Below, piece after piece: positions 59,205 to 64,000 of a DNA stretch of 64,000 bases. This DNA comes from DATAWK01 sp036267255. GTDB taxonomy: Bacteria; Acidobacteriota; Terriglobia; Terriglobales; Acidobacteriaceae. Position 1 is the stretch's first letter. The number at the start of each line of letters is the position of its first letter. The translations under genes and the position numbers were made by a program. The notes beneath the pieces are model-generated. The model ran no database searches, was not told where the DNA came from, and worked only from the letters and a program-made list of their open reading frames with translations. Where the stretch lies: contig DATAWK010000041.1 in assembly GCA_036267255.1 (NCBI GenBank), positions 124,001 to 188,000 of the forward strand, in the 5' to 3' direction.

Positions 59205-59606
59205 TTAGTGTTTACTGCTGCGTTCGTTCACGGTGTGTCCGCGCCCATCCCGCGCTTCATTCCCTTTGAAGTGGCTGGGTGCAGGGCCATGGGCAGCTCT
59301 TTGTCCGGCGTGTGGTATCGCGCCATGATAGCCGTGGTGCGGATCATACCGGTTGTTTACATGACCATGAAAGCCTCTGGGACCATGGAACCACGGACCG
59401 GCCCCGATGAAAATACCGCCGGTAAACCATTCCGGACCGTAATACCCATAGGGAGCGCAGCTATAGGGAGAGTAGTCAAAGTAGCCGTATGGACATACAG
59501 GGGCGACTCCGATGGTGATTCCGACCTGGGCTTGGGCTGTGGGGGTGGCCGCAAAACAAAGGCCAATAGCAATTGCTATTACCGCAAGATATTTAAATCC
59601 TCGCAT
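59205..59606 (-). CDS. Exported Gly/Tyr/His-rich protein (YXWGXW-type-like)
   Basis: 133 residues with GAGGTG before the ATG. Signal peptide (YLAVIAIAIGLCFAATPTAQ), then a Tyr/Pro/Gly-rich region ('CPYGYFDYSPYSCAPYGYYG') and a His/Gly-rich tail ('HGPRGFHGHVNNRYDPHHGY'). It resembles acidobacterial and proteobacterial low-complexity envelope proteins. Low information content limits the call. An AT-rich 176-bp gap upstream (59607-59782) holds no other gene. Confidence 0.72.
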   Translation of the reverse strand: MRGFKYLAVIAIAIGLCFAATPTAQAQVGITIGVAPVCPYGYFDYSPYSCAPYGYYGPEWFTGGIFIGAGPWFHGPRGFHGHVNNRYDPHHGYHGAIPHAGQRAAHGPAPSHFKGNEARDGRGHTVNERSSKH

Positions 59607-59782
59607 TCGTTCACCTCATGTACTTAGAGTTGGATCGAATCGCAAAGGTTGTGTCTCATCCCACCACGCAATTTGAAAGTTCTTGATAATAAACTTCTTA
59701 CGCAATTTCGATCATGCACAAATATCTGTCGTTTGATGGCGACAATGTCGTTTCCATGCATGTCGCGCACTCGCTGCCGCGC

Positions 59783-60187
59783 TTATCGCAGACGGCTCAG
59801 TATCTCGGGACGGATCAGATAGAAAAAGAACACGAAGTTCACCAGCGTCAGCACCCAGTATTGCGTCTGGTGGAATCGAACAATGCTGTACAGCCCATAG
59901 GTGCTGGACAAAAACGCCGCAGCCAGCGCCAGCGCCCAGCCCCAGCGCTGCAGACGCAACAAGCCCAGGCTGCTCAACGCCAGCAGCGTCGTAATCGCCA
60001 GGACTGCCAAACGCGTCTCGTGGCCGGAAAAGCGTCCCGTGAAAACACCCGCCACGCCAATCAGCGCCTCCAGCAGGAGCCAGATCGAGATGGCTGCAAT
60101 GCCGGGCAGGCTCCCGGTAGGTTTCGGGCCGTCTTCGTTGTCGTCGTCATCCACGTTGTTCGGGTTTGTTTTGATCGGGTCTGTCAT
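59783..60187 (-). CDS. Membrane protein of unknown function
   Basis: 134 residues. Acidic N-terminus (TNPNNVDDDDNEDG), then about four hydrophobic helices ('IAAISIWLLLEALIGVAGVF', 'LAVLAITTLLALSSLGLL', 'ALALAAAFLSSTYGLYSIV', 'YWVLTLVNFVFFFYLI'). No family recognised. It lies 24 bp downstream of the cytochrome c gene on the same strand and is probably co-transcribed. Confidence 0.8.
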   Translation of the reverse strand: MTDPIKTNPNNVDDDDNEDGPKPTGSLPGIAAISIWLLLEALIGVAGVFTGRFSGHETRLAVLAITTLLALSSLGLLRLQRWGWALALAAAFLSSTYGLYSIVRFHQTQYWVLTLVNFVFFFYLIRPEILSRLR

Positions 60188-60211
60188 TTTTGTTCTGTCA
60201 ATTTCGTTTTG

Positions 60212-60571
60212 TCACAGTGTATGCAGATAGGCCAGCAGGACCTGTATCTGTTGGTCGTCCAGAGTATTGCCGAATGCCGGCATCATGTTCCGGCCATGCA
60301 GAATCACCGCACGCACGCGATCGTCGTTGGCCGGTGCGCCGCTGGGCAGATAGGGCTGTTTGTAGAGCGCCTGCAATCCCGGCCCATGCAGGCCGCGGGT
60401 GCTGTTGGCGTTGTGACAGCGCGCGCAGTTGGCCTGAAAGGTTGCGTAACCCTGCATCTCAATCGGCGTCAGTTGATCCAGTGGCTTCGACGGCGGCAGG
60501 GGATGGCATCCCGCCAGAAACATCATGGCCGCGCCGGCAAAAAATAAAAGCGATGCAATCGGTCTCTTCAA
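60212..60571 (-). CDS. Lipoprotein cytochrome c, class I
   Basis: 119 residues. Lipobox 'FLAGC' (Cys at about residue 22) predicts a lipid anchor; haem-binding 'NCARCHNANSTRG' (CxxCH, about 50), and a distal Met ligand in 'ILHGRNMMPAFGNTLDDQQI'. A small periplasmic electron carrier of the cbb3-CcoP/TlpA-like single-haem type. Its partner is not in the window. Confidence 0.92.
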   Translation of the reverse strand: MKRPIASLLFFAGAAMMFLAGCHPLPPSKPLDQLTPIEMQGYATFQANCARCHNANSTRGLHGPGLQALYKQPYLPSGAPANDDRVRAVILHGRNMMPAFGNTLDDQQIQVLLAYLHTL

Positions 60572-60646
60572 AGTTTTCGTCTGCTTCCCCGGTTCAACCT
60601 TCTATTCTCGCGTCGCAGTGAATGTTTTGCAAAATCAATCTTGATT

Positions 60647-60767
60647 CGGTAGTCGTGCGGTTTGGCAATCGCTCTTGGGTAGACCCCCGGCTTTAGCCGG
60701 GGGATGGAGCATGGCTAGACCTCGGCTTCAGCCGCTGCGGGACTTCCCATGCAATCGGCACCACCGC
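60647..60767. repeat. REP/BIME-like repeat, copy 1
   Basis: 121 bp, with two hairpins each preceded by a tetranucleotide: GGTAGAC + CCCCGGC-TTTA-GCCGGGG and GCTAGAC + CTCGGC-TTCA-GCCG. A second copy at 63869-63989 aligns without gaps. Both are in intergenic DNA. The GTAG-plus-palindrome layout resembles REP elements moved by REP-associated (RAYT) transposases, but no such gene is in the window. Confidence 0.85.
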
Positions 60768-60836
60768 GCCTGATTCTGACATTGCTGCGAATCGTTATAG
60801 GACCTGCGTCTACTATCCGAGTGCTAAGATCGCCAG

Positions 60837-61619
60837 ATGAATGGGAAGGCATCTTGTTGTGTCATTTCCGTACTCGCAATGTGCTCCTGTGTTTGCGCCC
60901 AATCGGTCAAGGTAAATGCGGCATTTCCCATTACGCTGCACCAGTATCTCAATCCCTCCTGTCAGCTGGTGCAACCCGCCAGCTTAGAGGACAACGGAAA
61001 ATACGCATCGGTTGCAATTCCCGGAATTGCCGAAGAGGTCTACTCTCCGGAACTGGCAAAAACCGACTTTCTGGTTCTCTCATCCAACGTTCCGAAAAGG
61101 CTGGCCAGGTTGGCACGCGCATCCGGCTTCCGCGTCAAATCGAATAAGAACAACGAGACGGTCGCTTCGCCGCAAGTATTATCCGAAGCAGGCAGCGGTC
61201 CATGTCCGGGCACGCAACAGGCCCTGCAAGCAACCGCCGATCAGCGCAGCCAACGTCGCCGTCAGATTCAGTCGAAGGTTTACCAACTCAATATTTACCA
61301 ACTCAATTTTGGCGGGGTACAGCCGCCCACGCTCATCTCTTCGCCGCAACCTCATTCGAACGCATCACCAGTGCAAGTCAGTCCGGCTTCCGCAAGCCAC
61401 AAAGGGGGAAACCCAAAATATTCAGGAATTGTCATCATCTCGGCTCTTGTCGGCACGGACGGCAGCATATCGCAGGTAAAGGTCGTCCAGTCGGCGAAGA
61501 ACGATCTGGATCAGAAAGGGGTCGAGTTTCTCGAAAGCCTCAAATTTAAGCCTGCAAGAAAGGATGGCCTGCCGGTCCCCTTTCTCTTCGACCTTTCCGT
61601 TGATTTCCGTCTCTATTGA
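60837..61619 (+). CDS. Exported protein with TonB C-terminal domain
   Basis: 260 residues. A short signal peptide ends near 'SCVCAQS'. A middle Gln/Ser/Pro-rich linker contains a tiny repeat (YQLNIYQLNFG). The C-terminal domain 'YSGIVIISALVGTDGSISQV' to 'FKPARKDGLPVPFLFDLSVD' matches the energy-transducer TonB domain (PF03544). There is no N-terminal membrane anchor with an SxxxH pattern, so this is not a normal TonB but a soluble periplasmic form, common in acidobacteria. It may bridge the giant receptors. Confidence 0.82.
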   Translation: MNGKASCCVISVLAMCSCVCAQSVKVNAAFPITLHQYLNPSCQLVQPASLEDNGKYASVAIPGIAEEVYSPELAKTDFLVLSSNVPKRLARLARASGFRVKSNKNNETVASPQVLSEAGSGPCPGTQQALQATADQRSQRRRQIQSKVYQLNIYQLNFGGVQPPTLISSPQPHSNASPVQVSPASASHKGGNPKYSGIVIISALVGTDGSISQVKVVQSAKNDLDQKGVEFLESLKFKPARKDGLPVPFLFDLSVDFRLY

Positions 61620-61661
61620 TCAACGGCCCCCATTTTTTCGTCTTGAATAGAAGCCTGGGTA

Positions 61662-62099
61662 TCACACCCGGAGATAATCCCCACGCCAGTTTTGAATGGC
61701 CTGCTTGATCTGCTTGGGATCAAGTTTTTCGTCCAGCGTCTTCTGCACCAGCGCTGGAACTTCCGCATCGGAAGCAAAGCGCAGCGCCACCAGTTGCTTC
61801 ACATCCAGTTCACCAATCCGTGCACGCAAGGGCTCCGCCAGCAACGCATGCAGACGCATCCGCTCTTCCAGGCGAATCACGCGGTCCTGCACCTTCAGCG
61901 CATACGTGCGGCACTTGACGGCCAGAACGATCAAGGCAAACGCCAGAATGACATGCCATCCATTCATCAGATGCGGATGCCGCACCAGGTGCACAATGGT
62001 CCCAAGAAACGTCAGTATCAGCACCGGCGCAAGAAAGAAATGAAACCACGGATCGAAGCGGCTGTGGTTGGCGTAGGACTGCGGTTTTGTATCCGGCAT
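61662..62099 (-). CDS. DUF6526-family membrane protein
   Basis: 145 residues with GGGGGAG before the ATG. The start MPDTKPQSYANHSRFDPWFH is the family signature, followed by two membrane helices ('FFLAPVLILTFLGTIVHLV' and 'GWHVILAFALIVLAVKCRTY'), then a cytoplasmic helical region 'LEERMRLHALLAEPLRARIG'. Function unknown. Separated from dacB by a large inverted repeat (62114-62149). Confidence 0.85.
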   Translation of the reverse strand: MPDTKPQSYANHSRFDPWFHFFLAPVLILTFLGTIVHLVRHPHLMNGWHVILAFALIVLAVKCRTYALKVQDRVIRLEERMRLHALLAEPLRARIGELDVKQLVALRFASDAEVPALVQKTLDEKLDPKQIKQAIQNWRGDYLRV

Positions 62100-62113
62100 A
62101 TCTCTCCCCCTGG

Positions 62114-62149
62114 AGCAAAAGCACAGAAGGTGTAACTTGTGCTTTTGCT
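62114..62149. repeat. Inverted repeat between dacB-type gene and DUF6526 gene
   Basis: AGCAAAAGCACA and TGTGCTTTTGCT form a perfect 12-bp stem with a 12-base loop. No T-tract follows on the minus strand; on the plus strand TTTAAAA follows. It may be a terminator of weak strength or an operator. Confidence 0.65.
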
Positions 62150-62206
62150 TTAAAAGACTGTGGCTATCACCATACTCGGTTCCAGGCCGCGCGTGGAGAT
62201 GCCGAT

Positions 62207-63814
62207 CTAATTCGCCGCGGCAATCGCAGCCAGAACCGCATCGATCGTCTTCGTTGTGCCCGGCGTGTCCGGGCTATGCGCATTGCAAAGAATGGAAAAT
62301 ACCAGCGTGCGGCCGCTGTGTGCGATGACATATCCGCTCAGGGCATTCACTCCATTCAGCGTCCCTGTCTTGGCAAAAACATGCCCCTGCAGCGGAGTGT
62401 TGAGAAAGCGGTCGTCCAGCGTTCCATCCACACCGCCCACCGGCAGCGCGGTGCGGAACTGCGCTCCCCAGGGCTGCGCCGCAACATAGCGCAGCAGTTG
62501 CGTCAACGCGCGCGGCGCGATCAGGTCGTTGTGCGACATGCCGGAGCCGTCATAGAAAAAGAAATCCTCCGGAGCCACGCCCGCATTGATCAAAAATTGC
62601 CGCACCACCCGCGCTCCCTGCACGACGGAGCCATCCGTGCCGTATTGCTTGCCCAGCCGGCGCAAAAAAAGTTCTGCGTGGAGATTCTGGCTCACCTTGT
62701 CGGTCAGCGTAAGGTCCTCCATCAATGGAACCGACGTGCGCGTTGCAAGAACCGTCGCCCCCGATGTTTCCGCTTCGGCCGGCAACGTCACCGGCAGCGC
62801 TTGCGGCAGATTCACCGGCACCTGTCGTGTGGCTCGATAGTGCGTGGTATCGGTCGACCTGCGATGCCGCGCTACCGCCGTGCCGGTCACCTGCACGCCG
62901 CGCGCAATCAGCATCTGGCGAAAGGCAATTGCCGCGAACTGCGCCGGGTCCTGAATCGCCAGCGCCAGGTGTGTGCCCGTACCGCCCACTGGCAGGGTGC
63001 CGAAAATGCGCACTGTGCTCGATCCCGGCTCGCGATCCGCGCCCAGCGAAGGCTGTCCTCCGGCGGCTGCCGTAGTCGCCGTATTTTCCACCGTGTAATA
63101 CGGAACATCCGGGTCCCAGCTGATCGTCACCGGATCGCCCGCCTGCGCTCCCGGCATAACGTTCAGATTCACCGTATTGTCATTCACCGTCAGCGCCGTC
63201 GCGGGGGCTCCGTCATCCCACATCAGATCGTCCCACGACCAGCCTGCACCGTACCGCTCATAAGGAAACGCTGTATCGTCCCCGACAATGTTGCCGGAAA
63301 TCGACTTCACCCCGTGCTGGACCACCTGGTCGGCCAGCGCCGCCAGCGCCGCCAAAGGCGCATTGGTCTGCTCCATTTTCAATTTGTACGGGTACACGAC
63401 GTTCGACATGGTCGCATCGCCATTGCCCTGCAATATCAGGTCGCCGTTCAGGCTTCCGTCAGCTTGCACCGGCCCACTGGCCAGAACCCGCGTGGTGACC
63501 GTCGCCGTTGGCCCCAGCAGCGCGAATGCCGTCGTCGTCGTACACAGCTTGTTGTTGGAGGCCGGGACAAACAGTTGTCCATCGTTTTTGGCGTAGATCG
63601 GATGGCCGTCCAGCGTGGTGACGGAGATGCCCCAATGCGCCTGCGCCGCGCCCGGAGCGGCCAGCAATGCGTCGATTTTATGTGTGAGCGCAGGCGAAGC
63701 AGCATGCGCTTTTCGCGCCGAATGCCGTGCGGCATGCAGTGTTGGTGAAAAGAAAAGCAAGAAGCAGAACAGAGGCAGAGAAAGAGACAATGAGCTCTTA
63801 AAACGAAAATGCAT
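62207..63814 (-). CDS. dacB: D-alanyl-D-alanine carboxypeptidase / endopeptidase (PBP4 family)
   Basis: 535 residues. Signal peptide (SLSLPLFCFLLFFSPTLHAA). Class C PBP motifs: SxxK as 'FVPASNNKLCTTTTAFALLG', SxN region 'FFYDGSGMSHNDLIAPRALT', KTG as 'GHVFAKTGTLNGVNALSGYV'. The large insert domain typical of PBP4 (about 180 residues) lies between the first two motifs. It trims or cuts peptide cross-links of peptidoglycan in the periplasm. Confidence 0.95.
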   Translation of the reverse strand: MHFRFKSSLSLSLPLFCFLLFFSPTLHAARHSARKAHAASPALTHKIDALLAAPGAAQAHWGISVTTLDGHPIYAKNDGQLFVPASNNKLCTTTTAFALLGPTATVTTRVLASGPVQADGSLNGDLILQGNGDATMSNVVYPYKLKMEQTNAPLAALAALADQVVQHGVKSISGNIVGDDTAFPYERYGAGWSWDDLMWDDGAPATALTVNDNTVNLNVMPGAQAGDPVTISWDPDVPYYTVENTATTAAAGGQPSLGADREPGSSTVRIFGTLPVGGTGTHLALAIQDPAQFAAIAFRQMLIARGVQVTGTAVARHRRSTDTTHYRATRQVPVNLPQALPVTLPAEAETSGATVLATRTSVPLMEDLTLTDKVSQNLHAELFLRRLGKQYGTDGSVVQGARVVRQFLINAGVAPEDFFFYDGSGMSHNDLIAPRALTQLLRYVAAQPWGAQFRTALPVGGVDGTLDDRFLNTPLQGHVFAKTGTLNGVNALSGYVIAHSGRTLVFSILCNAHSPDTPGTTKTIDAVLAAIAAAN

Positions 63815-63868
63815 GATGGTCGCGAGTGTAACACGCGCTCCCTTGCATCACTATCTCGCAGCAATCTC

Positions 63869-63989
63869 CGGTAGTGGTGCAGTTTGGCCATCGCTCTTGG
63901 GTAGACCCCCGGCTTTAGCCGGGGGATAGAGAATGGCTAGACCTCGGCTTCAGCCGCTGAGGGACTTCCCAGGCAAACTCCACCACCGC
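63869..63989. repeat. REP/BIME-like repeat, copy 2
   Basis: 121 bp, ungapped match to 60647-60767 with about ten mismatches. It keeps the perfect CCCCGGC-TTTA-GCCGGGG stem; most differences lie outside the two palindromes. Confidence 0.85.
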
Positions 63990-64000
63990 CCAATCTCCAC

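Noticed and set aside
60647..60767. CRISPR-like repeat
   Set aside because: Only two copies 3.2 kb apart with no spacer array or cas genes; REP-type palindromes explain it better.
62087..63748. 553-codon plus-strand frame antisense to dacB
   Set aside because: Shadow; dacB carries all three penicillin-binding motifs.
1..64000. tRNA, rRNA, prophage or complete insertion sequence
   Set aside because: No cloverleaf, rRNA motif, integrase, capsid or transposase gene found on either strand.

Overview
The window reads as chromosomal DNA of a soil-type Acidobacteriota, class Terriglobia (the Acidobacterium / Edaphobacter / Granulicella / Terriglobus group). The evidence is a set of lineage hallmarks: a PadR regulator translationally coupled to a large FtsX-type permease of the acidobacterial duplicated orphan permease kind; a giant TonB-dependent receptor with an N-terminal carboxypeptidase-regulatory-like domain; a VWFA-related acidobacterial secreted protein; and an EgtB/EgtD pair without EgtA/EgtC. 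The DNA is fairly GC-rich, and because of that many long open frames lie antisense to real genes. I see no prophage, complete insertion sequence, CRISPR array, rRNA or tRNA.

Layout. 1-6 kb (mostly minus): ADOP permease (cut by the window start), PadR, a cupin, a class C beta-lactamase, a decayed PadR relic with operator-like DNA, an OmpA-domain protein and a DUF2393-like membrane protein. 6-14 kb: DnaC/IstB-like ATPase, rpmE, a dus gene, a PD-(D/E)XK-like protein coupled to a DinB/YfiT hydrolase, and tldD-pmbA. 14-17 kb: ergothioneine genes egtB-egtD and a VIT-type Fe/Mn transporter. 17.5-26 kb: a plus-strand secretion locus (DUF5666 protein, 1140-residue TonB-dependent receptor, VWFA protein, esterase). 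26-31 kb: DUF5522, murJ, a YeiH-type exporter and an ECF sigma / membrane anti-sigma-like / secreted protein operon joined by ATGA overlaps. 31-38 kb: FmdE-like protein, retropepsin-like protease, tyrS, a class V PLP enzyme with a repeat-built N-terminus, an SDR and secreted proteins. 38.7-50.6 kb: an envelope block with fabZ-lpxA-lpxI, an exported PrxQ, a histone-H1-like protein, an MltD-type transglycosylase, lepA, ompH/skp and bamA. 50.7-59 kb: molybdopterin oxidoreductase, SnoaL-like protein, a hydrolase/TetR cassette flanked by copies of the frr 3' end, frr, lipA and an O-methyltransferase. 59-64 kb: small envelope proteins, a cytochrome c, a TonB C-terminal-domain protein and a dacB-type PBP4, with two copies of a REP/BIME-like repeat.

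Much of the window serves the cell envelope: lipid A synthesis (fabZ, lpxA, lpxI), outer-membrane protein assembly (bamA, ompH), peptidoglycan (murJ, dacB, mltD-like, ompA-like, beta-lactamase) and outer-membrane transport (TBDR, TonB-domain protein). The most unusual signals are (i) the frr 3'-end duplication flanking a TetR/hydrolase cassette, (ii) the PadR operator reused upstream of the beta-lactamase beside a PadR relic, (iii) a high density of short perfect or near-perfect tandem duplications (11-31 bp) at gene ends, starts and promoters across the whole window, and (iv) several uncharacterised operons with tight translational coupling. I do not claim a fully new defence or metabolic system; the best candidates for undescribed biology are the TetR/hydrolase islet, the sigma-factor operon and the PD-(D/E)XK/DinB pair.
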